DNA of 64,000 nt from Limnochorda sp. LNt (GCF_035593265.1 NZ_CP141614.1:2852001-2916000); one strand, 5' to 3'. Positions 42,586 to 51,407 are shown, counted from the stretch's first letter. The notes: generated by a model not told the origin, from the sequence alone. Numbers and translations: made by a program.

Positions 42586-42596
42586 TGAAACTTTCA
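42586..42596. promoter_or_regulatory. TGAAA-C-TTTCA dyad upstream of lacI-type gene
   Basis: This 11-base odd palindrome lies about 100 bases before the regulator start. It may be a second operator or part of the promoter region. Confidence 0.35.
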
Positions 42597-42601
42597 TCTC
42601 C

Positions 42602-42615
42602 TGCACGCGTTTTCA
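42602..42615. promoter_or_regulatory. LacI-family operator
   Basis: TGCACGCGTTTTCA matches the LacI-family consensus TGNAANCGNTTNCA at all but one fixed position. It lies 117 bases upstream of the LacI-type regulator, whose operon it probably controls. Confidence 0.65.
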
Positions 42616-42631
42616 GTTTGCATGTACTTTC

Positions 42632-42900
42632 ATGCTCCACCAGCAGCACCCTCGGCTGCCCGTAGAGGAGTCCGACGCGGTGCAGCGGGCGGGCCTCGAC
42701 CTGGTCTTCGACCCATGCGACGTGAGGGCTGGGGCATCATCGAGAAGGACGAGGCCGACCTGACGGCCGACGTCCGGTCGCTGCTCCACGAGGTGGCGAG
42801 CCCGACGGCCGCGCCGAACTCGGCCGCCGTCGTCCGCCTAACAGCACTCGTCGAGCGGGACGACCGCCTGAGGGTGGCGCGGGTCGTCCGCAGCTGCGGC
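42632..42900 (+). pseudogene. Possible decayed small gene
   Basis: The plus strand reads MLHQQHPRLPVEESDAVQRA...DPCDVR in one frame, and from about 42725 another frame reads EGWGIIEKDEADLTADVRSL then ASPTAAPNSAAVVRLTALVE. The two segments would join through a single frame change. No family is recognised. This is a low-confidence reading; the stretch may simply be non-coding. Confidence 0.3.
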
Positions 42901-42962
42901 TCGGGCAGCCCTCGGTCCGTAGGCCTTGGGCCGGAGGGGTAACGGGCCAGGTCGACCCGAAA

Positions 42963-42997
42963 GCCGGCGGCAGGGCCCGACCCGCCCCGCCGCCGGC
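42963..42997 (-). terminator. Terminator after the M14 peptidase gene
   Basis: GCCGGCGGC (42963-42971) and GCCGCCGGC (42989-42997) form a perfect 9-bp stem, beginning 12 bases past the peptidase stop. On the minus strand it is followed by TTTC, a weak U-tract. Confidence 0.6.
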
Positions 42998-43008
42998 AAA
43001 GGCCGGGG

Positions 43009-45621
43009 CTACCGGTTGCCCCGGATGGCCGCGTCGTAGATGGCGTTGAAGATCACCTTGAACGTCGCGTGCGGCTGCCCCCGGTGCTGCGCCCGGAAGC
43101 CGACCAGGACCGCCCGGCCCCGCCCCACGGGCACCTCGACCAACGCCGCCCGTCCCGCCAGCATCTCCTCCCCGTGCAGCCAGCCCGAGGCCAGCAGATC
43201 GCTCGACGGCCACGACGCCACGACCCCCGCCTCGCCCGACGGCTCGAAGGCCGGGCTCTGCACGAAGTAGGCGTACGTCTGGGACGCCAACCCGTAGCCG
43301 AGGGGATGGCTCGTGTCGACCTGCAGCCGCAGGATGGAGCCCGGGACGTAGAAGCGGTCCCGCCCCACGCCGTCGAGGACGTTTCGCACGGGCACGCCCA
43401 GATGCTCGATGGCCAGCTCCGAGGCCGTGTCGAGCAAGAGCAGGGTGCCGCCCTCTTCGACGAAGGCCCGCAGCGCCGTCAGCCCCTCCTGGCCGATGCC
43501 GCCGGCGTACTCGTCCGGGTAGCTGCCCGGCCGGTTGCCGTCGAGGATGCCGCTGACCGACTGGTCGGGGATCACGATGATGTCGTAGCGGTCGAGCAGG
43601 CCACCCTGCCGCACATCCCGGTCACGCAGCACGTCGTAGGTGAATTCGAACGTGTCGAGCAACCACCGGGTCCAGCCGGCATCCATGTTGGGCACCCAGC
43701 TTTCGTAGAGGCCCACCCGGGGTAGGCGCAACGGCCTGGCGGTCGCCGCCGGCGGCTCCTGGAGAGCGTAGACGTCCAGCCCCAGCTCCCACGCCAGGTC
43801 GGCGACCATCGTATCCAGGCCCTCGCCGCGCTCCACCACGGTGGTGCCGGGTGGCAGCACCTCCTCCCCCATCCGGGCGCCATCCTCCAGCTGCACGAGC
43901 CGGTAGCCCCGGGCCAGCAGGCGGTTGCGGGCGATGGCCGCCGCGTTGGGGGCCGGTCCGAAGGCGTACCCGTAGGTGGCAGGACCGCCGATCACGCGCC
44001 CGCGCAGCGGCAGGGCGCCCTCGACCCGGACCAGTCCCGAGGCGTCCACCGGCTCGTCGATCTCGTCGACGCGGACCCCCATCTGCAGCGGCAGCGTCCA
44101 GCCGGCGATGTCGTAGGGCTGCTCGGGTGGCCCGCCCGGGTACTGGAACCGCGGAGGATAGGACTGCGGCCTCAGCAGCGCCATCACGTTGGCCCGCTTG
44201 GGCTGAGCGGCGAGGATCACGTAGCTGCCCACCGGGTACTCCCGCCCGCCCAGGGTCACCGGCTGCGTGGCGACGTGCACCTCCACCCCCTGCAAGGCGA
44301 GGAGGTCGACCAGCCACCGGGCCGTGCCGGGGTCGTGCTGGTCGGGCGGGATGACGAAGGCGTAGGGCGCCTCGGTCGAGCCCCTCGCGACGGCCCGCTG
44401 GTTGCGCTGGTAGAAGTGCCAGTGCCACTGCTCCCGGTAGCGCTGGGCCACGTCCAGCAGGGCAAGGGCCGTCTCGAACTCGTAGCGCATGATGTCCGAG
44501 AGCCGCCAGGTGCCGCCGGGCCACGGGTCCGGGAAGTTGACGTAGCGCTGCTGCGCCGTCGGGAGGCCTCGGCCGTGGCCTCCCAGTCGATCGAAGGGAG
44601 TCTCGATGGGCGTGCCCAGGCGGCTGCTGGCTGCCTCGGTCAGGATGCCCACCAGGTTGTGGTAGTAGGGCGCCGTGCGAAAGCCCCCGTGCCACCACTG
44701 GTCGTAGATGGCGTTGGTCACCACCCCCGTCAGGCCCCTGGAGGCCAGGCGGGTGGTGATGGCGCCGCCCAGCAGCATGATCTGGGTCAGGATGGTCGCG
44801 TCGATCTCGGGATTGGGCGGGTCGAAGAAGGGCGGCACGAAGAACCGGGCGCCGCCCGACCCCATCTGGTGCACGTCCCAGATGATACTGGGCAGCCACT
44901 CGCGGAAGATGAGCGGCCCCCACACCCGGGTCTCCTGCAGGTTGAACATGAACCAGTCGCGGTTGTTGTCGTGACCCGCGTACCTCTGGTAGAGCTCCGG
45001 CGGGCTGGTCCCCTCGAAGCGCGTGCCCAGGGTCTGGCGGTACCACCGCACCACCAGGTCATGGCCGTCGGGGTTGTTGACCGGGTTCATCAAGAGCACG
45101 ACGTCTGACAGGATGCGTAGCGTCTCGGGATCGTCCGACGAGGCCAGGTGGTAGGCGAGCTGGAGGGCGAAGTGCGGCGCGGCGATCTCGGTCGAGTGGA
45201 TGGCGTTGTTGATCAGGACGATGGCCGGCTGGGGCTCGATGAGTCGGAGCGCCTCCTCGGGTCCCAGGGTGCGCGGATCGCCCAGGCGCTGCTGCGTCGC
45301 CTTGATGACGTCGAGGCGCATCAGGTTTTGAGGCGAGGAGATGAAGAGCAGGTACATCGTCCGGCCTTCGGTGCTGGTGCCCACGGGCTCGAGAAGCACC
45401 CGGTCCGAGGCGGCGTCGAGTGCCTTGTAGTAGCGGATCAGCTGGGCGTAGTCCACCAGGGTCCGGTCCGTCCCGGGCTCGAAGCCGATGACCTCGGCCG
45501 GCGTTGGGATGCGCGGCGATTCGCCGGCGACCACCGGGTGCCCCGCCAGCCCGACGAACATGGTAACCCCGATGATCAGGGCCAGGACCGCTCGTTGCGC
45601 TGCGCGTAACGTCCTCTCCAT
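43009..45621 (-). CDS. Secreted M14 zinc carboxypeptidase-like protein with C-terminal glutamine-amidotransferase-like region
   Basis: A signal peptide (residues 8-33) leads to an M14 domain. The zinc ligands H142/E145 are in NNAIHSTEIA and H251 is in IIWDVHQMG, with the catalytic glutamate candidate E329 in GILTEAAS and the substrate-side NPVNNPDGHD. The C-terminal third (about 610-870) contains YDIIVIPDQSVSGILDG and GGTLLLLDTASELAI, resembling a class-I glutamine-amidotransferase-like fold without a clear catalytic cysteine. ATG 45621 has AAGGGGG about 11 bases upstream. It probably degrades peptides outside the cell; monocistronic. Confidence 0.9.
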   Translation of the reverse strand: MERTLRAAQRAVLALIIGVTMFVGLAGHPVVAGESPRIPTPAEVIGFEPGTDRTLVDYAQLIRYYKALDAASDRVLLEPVGTSTEGRTMYLLFISSPQNLMRLDVIKATQQRLGDPRTLGPEEALRLIEPQPAIVLINNAIHSTEIAAPHFALQLAYHLASSDDPETLRILSDVVLLMNPVNNPDGHDLVVRWYRQTLGTRFEGTSPPELYQRYAGHDNNRDWFMFNLQETRVWGPLIFREWLPSIIWDVHQMGSGGARFFVPPFFDPPNPEIDATILTQIMLLGGAITTRLASRGLTGVVTNAIYDQWWHGGFRTAPYYHNLVGILTEAASSRLGTPIETPFDRLGGHGRGLPTAQQRYVNFPDPWPGGTWRLSDIMRYEFETALALLDVAQRYREQWHWHFYQRNQRAVARGSTEAPYAFVIPPDQHDPGTARWLVDLLALQGVEVHVATQPVTLGGREYPVGSYVILAAQPKRANVMALLRPQSYPPRFQYPGGPPEQPYDIAGWTLPLQMGVRVDEIDEPVDASGLVRVEGALPLRGRVIGGPATYGYAFGPAPNAAAIARNRLLARGYRLVQLEDGARMGEEVLPPGTTVVERGEGLDTMVADLAWELGLDVYALQEPPAATARPLRLPRVGLYESWVPNMDAGWTRWLLDTFEFTYDVLRDRDVRQGGLLDRYDIIVIPDQSVSGILDGNRPGSYPDEYAGGIGQEGLTALRAFVEEGGTLLLLDTASELAIEHLGVPVRNVLDGVGRDRFYVPGSILRLQVDTSHPLGYGLASQTYAYFVQSPAFEPSGEAGVVASWPSSDLLASGWLHGEEMLAGRAALVEVPVGRGRAVLVGFRAQHRGQPHATFKVIFNAIYDAAIRGNR

Positions 45622-45891
45622 AGCGCGCTCGCCCCCTTCGTGTCTCTGCGGGCCTGGGGGACGCCGCGCGTGCGCCCCCGCGGCCGGAGGGTAGCCGCGT
45701 GAGCAGCGGCCGGCAACGCAGGAGAGGCCGTCAGGGGCGTCACCGGGGCGCAGGAGGACGGGTCGTTTGCTCGCGTCGGGCCACGACGTCCGCAGGCGAG
45801 CGCCCGCACGTGGTACGCCTGACGTGTGCCGGTCACATCGGTCTCGGGCCGACGAGGCGCGTTCGCCCGACAAAAGCCGACGCAGCCGGAC

Positions 45892-46479
45892 TCAAAGCGA
45901 CGCCGCCAGCGGACCGCCGCGGACCGGCTCCCGTCGCCACTCGGGGGCGAGCAGGCCGTAGATGACCATGTCGTGGAAGCGGCCGTCGACCCAGGCCCAC
46001 TGGCGCAGCACGCCCTCCTCGCGGAAGCCGAGGCGCCTGGGGATGGCCCGGCTGCGGTGGTTGCCCGTGGCGCAGCGGATCTCGACGCGGTGGAGGCCCA
46101 ACGGCCCAAAGGCGTGGTCGACGACGGCCCGGCAGGCGCGGGTCATGATGCCACGGCCCTGCAGGGGCTCGGCCAGCCAGTAGCCGATCTCCGTGCGGCG
46201 GTTGCGGCGGTCCACGTAGTGGAGGCCGATGGCCCCCGCAAGCTCCTGGCGGTACCAGATCCCGGCCTGGAAGCCGTTGCCCTCGGCGAACTGCTGCAAG
46301 CTGCGCCGGATGAACGCCTCGGTCTGCTCCAGAGTGGTCTCCGACTCCGCCCAGGGCAGCCAGCGCCGCAGGTAGGCCCGGTTGGCCTCGGTGAGGCGGT
46401 GCATGGCCCCGGCGTGCTCCAGCTCCAGCAGCCGCAGCTCGATCTCGTCGTCCACCCGCCAGGCGAACATGGACTCCAT
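45892..46479 (-). CDS. RimJ/RimL-type GNAT N-acetyltransferase
   Basis: The GNAT fold is complete: a start of the form FAWRVDDEIELRLLELEHAG, strand IGLHYVDRRNRRTEIGYWLA, the acetyl-CoA loop PLQGRGIMTRACRAVVDHAF, and ATGNHRSRAIPRRLGFREEG, where the usual NxxS motif can be seen. It resembles YdaF/RimL proteins that acetylate N-terminal serines or small molecules. ATG 46479 or 46470 may be the start. Not obviously linked to neighbours. Confidence 0.9.
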   Translation of the reverse strand: MESMFAWRVDDEIELRLLELEHAGAMHRLTEANRAYLRRWLPWAESETTLEQTEAFIRRSLQQFAEGNGFQAGIWYRQELAGAIGLHYVDRRNRRTEIGYWLAEPLQGRGIMTRACRAVVDHAFGPLGLHRVEIRCATGNHRSRAIPRRLGFREEGVLRQWAWVDGRFHDMVIYGLLAPEWRREPVRGGPLAASL

Positions 46480-46653
46480 CCCCCCGAGAGGCGGCTCTGC
46501 GCGGCGGGGGCTTCGGGCACGTCCCCGGCCGGACGCCGCGGAGCTTTCGCCCCCGGACGGCGCCCTCCTGTCGGCATCCCCAGCGGACCCGGCTGGACCG
46601 CCGGCGCCGGCGGTCGGGCGGGGTTCATGTGATCGCGCTCATATGGTAGGCTC

Positions 46654-46664
46654 TGGTCGGACCA
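46654..46664. promoter_or_regulatory. FadR-like operator
   Basis: TGGTC-G-GACCA is a perfect odd palindrome matching the core of the E. coli FadR box (CTGGTCnGACCAG; here preceded by C). It lies 42 bases upstream of the FadR-type gene. A weaker dyad, ATGGTCTGTCCAT, follows at 46675-46687. Confidence 0.65.
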
Positions 46665-46705
46665 CACAGCCCACATGGTCTGTCCATCGCGGGAGACGGT
46701 GCGAG

Positions 46706-47032
46706 ATGGGTCTGCAAGCGGTGAGCAACTCGGTCCGCCTGCGTTGCGGCGGGCGGGCCCGTGGCTGGTCCGAACGGGCCGAGACCCAACTGGTGCGCGC
46801 CATCCTCCAGGGCCGCCACCGGCCCGGCACCTGGCTGCCACCCGAGCGCGAGCTGGCCGCTCTCCTCGGCGTCTCCCGGCCGGCCCTACGTGAGGCCCTG
46901 CAGCGTCTGGCCCTGGACGGCTGGATCACCCTGCGACGCGGGCAGCCCGCCGTCGTCATCGAGCTTTGGAGGGTGTCATGCGAGGGTGAGACGCCATGCG
47001 ACGATGGAACGGCTGGGGCGATGAGCGGGTGA
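46706..47032 (+). CDS. FadR/GntR DNA-binding domain without the acyl-CoA domain
   Basis: The winged-helix domain is strikingly like FadR: RAILQGRHRPGTWLPPEREL then AALLGVSRPALREALQRLAL and DGWITLRRGQPAVVIELWRV. E. coli FadR reads similarly, ending NNFWETS. Normal FadR proteins have a further ~160-residue ligand-binding domain; here the frame ends about 12 residues after the wing (stop 47030-47032), inside the start of the next gene. It is thus either a truncated gene or a minimal ligand-blind repressor. The FadR-like operator upstream suggests that binding specificity is maintained. Confidence 0.75.
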   Translation: MGLQAVSNSVRLRCGGRARGWSERAETQLVRAILQGRHRPGTWLPPERELAALLGVSRPALREALQRLALDGWITLRRGQPAVVIELWRVSCEGETPCDDGTAGAMSG

Positions 47033-49500
47033 CCTATCCCGTGCCGCCGGGGGCCCGCCGCCTGCTCGGGGCGGCGGTGGGGCCCGGCGAGCGGCCCCGT
47101 GACGCGACCCTACCCGAGGTGGTGGCCCGAGTCCCGCCCTCCCGCCTGCCCCCTCATCCCCTGGTGAGCGTCGACGCCGAGCAGCGGGTGCGCCATGCCC
47201 TGGGACAGAGCCTGCCCGACTGGATCGCCGCGCGCAGCGGGCGCATCCCGGCCTTCCCCGATGGGGTCGCCTACCCCGCCACGCCCGAGGAGGTGCTTGA
47301 GCTGCTGCGCTTCGCAGCCGCCAGCGGCGCCCGGCTCATCCCCTACGGCGGTGGCACCAGCGTGGTGGGGCACCTGACGGTGCCGCCCGGCGAGGCCCCG
47401 GTGCTCAGCGTCGATCTGGACCGCCTCAGCCGCCTGATTCGCCTCGACGAGCGAAGCGCCCTGGCCACCTTCGGGGCGGGGGTGAGGGGGCCCGAGCTGG
47501 AGGCGTCCCTGCGGGCCCGGGGCTGGACGCTGGGCCACTACCCCCAATCGTTCGAGTACTCGACCCTGGGGGGCTGGGTGGCCACCCGCTCGGCCGGGCA
47601 GCAGTCCATCTGGTACGGGCGTATCGAGGACCTCTTCGCCGGCGGCGTGCTGGAGGCCCCCGCCGGCACGGTGACGCTGCCGCCGTGGCCGGCCTCCGCG
47701 GCCGGGCCGGACCTGCGCCACCTGGTGCTGGGCTCGGAGGGGCGCCTCGGCATCCTGACCGAGGTGACGGTGCGGGTGCGGCGGCTCCCCGAGGCCGAGG
47801 CGTTCGCGGCGGTCTTCTTCCCGGCCTTCGAGCCGGGCCTCGAGGCGATGCGGGCGCTGGCGCAGGCGGAGGTGGGGCTCTCGATGGTGCGCCTGAGCAC
47901 CCCCGGGGAGACCGCCACCACCCTGGCCATGGCCGGCCACGAACGGGCGTTGCGCCTGCTGGAGCGGTGGGTCGCCCTCCGGGGAGCCGGACCCGACAAG
48001 TGCCTGCTCATCCTGGGCGCCACGGGCTGGCGCTCGCACGTCCGCCGGGCGCTGGCCCGGGCCCTGGCCATCTGCGCCGACCACCGGGGCGTCTACGCCG
48101 GGCGCACCTTCGGGCGGGAGTGGGTGCGCCAGCGTTTCCGAGCCCCCTACCTGCGCAACACCCTTTGGGAGATGGGCTACGCCGTCGACACCCTGGAGAC
48201 CGCAGGCACCTGGGTGCAGGTGCCGGGCCTGGTGACCGCCGTCGAGCGGGCCCTGCAGGGCGCCCTGGAGGCCGAGGGCGAGCGCGTCTACGTCTTCACC
48301 CACCTCTCCCACGTCTATCGCCAGGGCTCCAACGTCTACACCACCTACCTCTTCCGGCTGGCCCCGGACCCCGAGGTCAACCTGCGACGGTGGCGGCGTC
48401 TCAAGGAGGCGGCCAGCCGCGCCATCGTGGCCGCGGGCGGCACCGTCAGCCACCAGCACGGGGAGGTGACCGGCCTCCTGCAGCGCCGCAGCGGCGCGGT
48501 GGAGGGGGTGGCGGTGCGAGACCGGGTGAGCGGCCGCACCGCCGAGGTGCGCGCCCGGGTGGTGATCAACGCCGCGGGCGCCTGGGCGGACGCCCTGCGG
48601 GGCCAGGTGGGCCGCCCGCCGCGGCTGCGGCAGCTGCGCGGCAGCCACCTGCTCTTCCCGGGCTGGCGAGTGCCTTTGGCCACGGGCCTCAACCTGTTCC
48701 ATCCACGAGACGGCCGCCCCCTTTACGTGCTGCCGTGGGAGGGCATGACGCTGGTGGGCACGACCGACGTCGACCACGGCGACGGCCTCGACGACGAGCC
48801 CCGCATCCATCCCGACGAAGGAGCGTACCTGCTGGAGGCGGTGCAGCATCTCTTCCCGGCGCTGGACCTTGAGGCCCGAGACGTGGTGGCCACCTTCGCC
48901 GGCGTGCGGCCCGTGGTCGGCTCCGGCAAGGCCGATCCCTCCCGGGAGCCCCGGGACTGGGCCATCTGGGACGAGGGGCTGGTCACCGTGACGGGCGGCA
49001 AGCTCACCACCTTCGGAGCCATGGCGCGGGCGGCCATGGCCGCGGCCCGCCGGCGCCTGCCCGATGCGCCGGATAAGCGGCCGACCGAGGAGTCGGGCAG
49101 CCACCGAGGCGAGCCGGCCCGCGACGCGGCCGAGGCCCTGGCGTCGCTCGACGAGACCCTGCGCCGGCGCCTGCTGGGCCGCTACGGTCACCGGACCGTG
49201 GATCTGGTGCGCCGGGCCCGCCCCGGCGAGCTGGAGCTCGTCCCCGGCACGACCGTCACGTGGGCGGAGCTGCGCTGGGCCATCGAGGAGGAGTCTGTCG
49301 TGCACCTCGACGACCTGCTCCTGCGGCGGGTGCGGCTCGGGCTGCAGCTCCCTCAGGGCGGGGCGGCCATGCTGCCCCGGCTGCGTCCGCTGGCACAGGA
49401 GAGCCTGGGCTGGGACGACGCGCGTTGGGAGGCTGAGGCGTCTCGCTACCGGCAGCTCTGGGCTTGGGCATGCGGCCCAGAGAATCTGGCAGCCGGGTAG
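46996..49500 (+). CDS. In-frame fusion of alkyl-DHAP-synthase-like FAD oxidase with the C-terminal half of GlpD
   Basis: Residues 1-~489 are an alkyldihydroxyacetonephosphate synthase-like flavoprotein: N-terminal RRWNGWG as in AGPS, FAD_binding_4 motif PYGGGTSVVGHL (about 114-125), STLGGWVATRSAGQ and YGRIEDLF, ending at GTVSHQHG, part of the AGPS active-site histidine motif. From ~490 the sequence becomes glycerol-3-phosphate dehydrogenase: EVTGLLQRRSGAVEGVAVRD, VVINAAGAWAD, GTTDVDHGD, FAGVRPVV, TVTGGKLTTFG and a DAO_C-type domain. The AGPS tail and GlpD's N-terminal GxGxxG FAD fold are both missing. ATG 46996 is kept because RRWNGWG is conserved. Activity of the chimera is unknown. Confidence 0.85.
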   Translation: MRRWNGWGDERVTYPVPPGARRLLGAAVGPGERPRDATLPEVVARVPPSRLPPHPLVSVDAEQRVRHALGQSLPDWIAARSGRIPAFPDGVAYPATPEEVLELLRFAAASGARLIPYGGGTSVVGHLTVPPGEAPVLSVDLDRLSRLIRLDERSALATFGAGVRGPELEASLRARGWTLGHYPQSFEYSTLGGWVATRSAGQQSIWYGRIEDLFAGGVLEAPAGTVTLPPWPASAAGPDLRHLVLGSEGRLGILTEVTVRVRRLPEAEAFAAVFFPAFEPGLEAMRALAQAEVGLSMVRLSTPGETATTLAMAGHERALRLLERWVALRGAGPDKCLLILGATGWRSHVRRALARALAICADHRGVYAGRTFGREWVRQRFRAPYLRNTLWEMGYAVDTLETAGTWVQVPGLVTAVERALQGALEAEGERVYVFTHLSHVYRQGSNVYTTYLFRLAPDPEVNLRRWRRLKEAASRAIVAAGGTVSHQHGEVTGLLQRRSGAVEGVAVRDRVSGRTAEVRARVVINAAGAWADALRGQVGRPPRLRQLRGSHLLFPGWRVPLATGLNLFHPRDGRPLYVLPWEGMTLVGTTDVDHGDGLDDEPRIHPDEGAYLLEAVQHLFPALDLEARDVVATFAGVRPVVGSGKADPSREPRDWAIWDEGLVTVTGGKLTTFGAMARAAMAAARRRLPDAPDKRPTEESGSHRGEPARDAAEALASLDETLRRRLLGRYGHRTVDLVRRARPGELELVPGTTVTWAELRWAIEEESVVHLDDLLLRRVRLGLQLPQGGAAMLPRLRPLAQESLGWDDARWEAEASRYRQLWAWACGPENLAAG

Positions 49501-49519
49501 CGAGGCCGCGGGCGGCGCG

Positions 49520-49528
49520 TGCTATACT
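49520..49528 (+). promoter_or_regulatory. Extended -10 promoter of the MFS gene
   Basis: TGCTATACT has both a TG extension and a near-consensus -10 hexamer. The same string precedes the ABC-F gene. No clear -35 is seen, as is common for extended -10 promoters. Confidence 0.55.
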
Positions 49529-49613
49529 GCACCGTTGATCAGCCTGCGAGCCGGCCCGTGCCGCCGGGCGCGAGGCCACATCGCAGCCCGCCGGCGGCGG
49601 TGGGGGTGGCACG

Positions 49614-51212
49614 TTGGCGCCGGACCGGCGCATGCGCACCGTCTACGCCCTGATGCTGGCGATGTTCCTCACGGCCATCGACGCCACCGTGGTGGACACC
49701 GCTATGCCGCGGATCGTAGGCTCGCTGGGCGGCTTCTCCATGCTGACGTGGCTCGTCACCGCCTACCTGCTCACCTCCACGTCGACCGTGCCCGTCTACG
49801 GCAAGCTGGCGGACCTCTTCGGGCGGCGGCGCACCTTCGCCGTGGGGGCCACCCTCTTCCTCGCAGGCTCGGCGCTGTGCGGGCTGGCCCGCAGCATGCC
49901 CCAGCTCGTCGCCTTCCGGGCGCTGCAGGGCCTGGGGGCGGGGGCGGTGCAGCCGGTCGTGCAGACCATCATCGGGGACCTCTTCTCGCCGCAGGAACGG
50001 GCCCGTTACCAGGCCTGGTTCTCGGCGGTGTGGGGCATCTCCGCGCTGGTGGGGCCGCTGGTCGGCGGGCTGGTGGTGGACCACGTCTCCTGGCGGTGGC
50101 TCTTCTACATCAACCTGCCCCTGGGCGGGCTCGCCATCTATATGGTGCTGACCCAGCTCGAGGAACGGGCACCCCGGCGGGCCGCCACCATCGACTACCT
50201 GGGCTCGGCCCTGCTGACGATCGGCACGTCGGCCGTGTTGCTGGCCTTGCTCGAGGGTGGGGTCACGTTGCCGTGGGGCTCGGCCCCCGTCCTGGCGCTG
50301 CTGGGAGGCGGGGCGGCGCTGCTGGCCCTCTTCGTCCTGCAGGAGCGCCGCCACCCCGACCCCATGCTGCCGCTCGACCTCTTCCGCACGCCCACCATCG
50401 GGCTGGCCAACCTGGCCACGTTCATGATCGGCGGGGTCTTCTACGGCACGACGGTCTTCCTGCCGCTGTGGGCACAGGGGGTCCAGGGCTACTCGGCGAC
50501 CCGGTCCGGCGCCTCGCTGCTTTGGCTGTCGGTGGGGTGGCCGCTGGCCTCCATCTTCGCCAGCCGCTACATCCTGCGAGTCGGCCAGCGGCGAGCGGCG
50601 GCGCTGGGGCTCGTGCTGCAGACGGCGGCCTCGGTGGGACTGCTGGTGCTGGCGCGGCTGCACCGGGAGCTACCCGAGCTGGCCTTCGCCGGCGTTACCT
50701 TCGTCATCGGGGCGGGGATGGGGCTGGCGACCCTGTCGTTCATCCTGGGCGTCCAGAGCGCCGTCGGCTGGGAGCGGCGCGGGGTGGCGACGGCGTCGCT
50801 GCAGTTCGTGCGGACGCTGGGAGGGCTCGTGTGGGTGGCGCTGATGGGCGCCGCCGTCAACCGGACGCTGGCGGCGCACTTGCGGGCCCTGCCGGAGGTC
50901 AGCGTGCGCACGAGCGCGCAGGCGGCCGCCTTCGCCAGCGACCTGCTCGACCCGGTCCAGCGCGCCGTGCTCTCGCCGGCCACGGTGGAGGCGGCCCGGG
51001 AGGCACTGGCCCAGGCGCTGCGGGGCGTGCACGAGTTGATGGTGGTGTGCGCGGCGGTGGCGCTGGCCATCACGCTCTTGCTGCCCGACGTGCGCCTGGG
51101 CGAGAGGGCTTCGGCACCCGGGGCAAGAGCCGGCGCGGCGGCGGTCCAGGGCCCGGGTAGCGGCGCGGGTGTGCCCGAGCCGGCCTCGGAGTCAGCACGC
51201 TCGTCGGAGTGA
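49614..51212 (+). CDS. MFS drug-efflux transporter, DHA2 (EmrB/QacA) family
   Basis: This 14-segment proton-coupled exporter has the DHA2 signatures LTAIDATVVDTAMPRI in helix 1, KLADLFGRRRTFAVG (motif A) after helix 2, and ALQGLGAGAVQPVVQTII then WRWLFYINLPLG. TTG 49614 or ATG 49632 may be the start. It would export toxic organic compounds; substrate not predictable. It shares its -10 string with the ABC-F gene at 13.9 kb, possibly reflecting common regulation of resistance genes, though that is only inference. Confidence 0.93.
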   Translation: MAPDRRMRTVYALMLAMFLTAIDATVVDTAMPRIVGSLGGFSMLTWLVTAYLLTSTSTVPVYGKLADLFGRRRTFAVGATLFLAGSALCGLARSMPQLVAFRALQGLGAGAVQPVVQTIIGDLFSPQERARYQAWFSAVWGISALVGPLVGGLVVDHVSWRWLFYINLPLGGLAIYMVLTQLEERAPRRAATIDYLGSALLTIGTSAVLLALLEGGVTLPWGSAPVLALLGGGAALLALFVLQERRHPDPMLPLDLFRTPTIGLANLATFMIGGVFYGTTVFLPLWAQGVQGYSATRSGASLLWLSVGWPLASIFASRYILRVGQRRAAALGLVLQTAASVGLLVLARLHRELPELAFAGVTFVIGAGMGLATLSFILGVQSAVGWERRGVATASLQFVRTLGGLVWVALMGAAVNRTLAAHLRALPEVSVRTSAQAAAFASDLLDPVQRAVLSPATVEAAREALAQALRGVHELMVVCAAVALAITLLLPDVRLGERASAPGARAGAAAVQGPGSGAGVPEPASESARSSE

Positions 51213-51220
51213 CCTCGAGG

Positions 51221-51257
51221 CGTCGAATGGTGAGCTTCGACCTGTCCGCCGCCCATC
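51221..51257 (+). repeat. Left copy of 37-bp imperfect direct repeat flanking the methyltransferase
   Basis: Bases 51221-51257 match 52985-53021 at 33 of 37 positions, sharing AGCTTCGACC and GTCCGCC. The two copies bracket the orphan DNA methyltransferase. Confidence 0.65.
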
Positions 51258-51407
51258 ATGGGCCGGCATCATCCGACCAAGAGGGTGGCTCCCCAAGAGG
51301 ATCGAATGACCCCCCTGGCCGGGCTCGACCCGGCCTGTGAAGTGATGCGATCTGCTTGAAGGGACGCTGGCTACTTGCGGTCTCCCAGACAGGCCACGAG
51401 GCAGGAG

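Noticed and set aside
43622-45046. A 474-codon minus-strand frame inside the M14 peptidase
   Set aside because: Same-strand shadow of the peptidase in another phase, Arg/Ala/Gly-rich and without domains.
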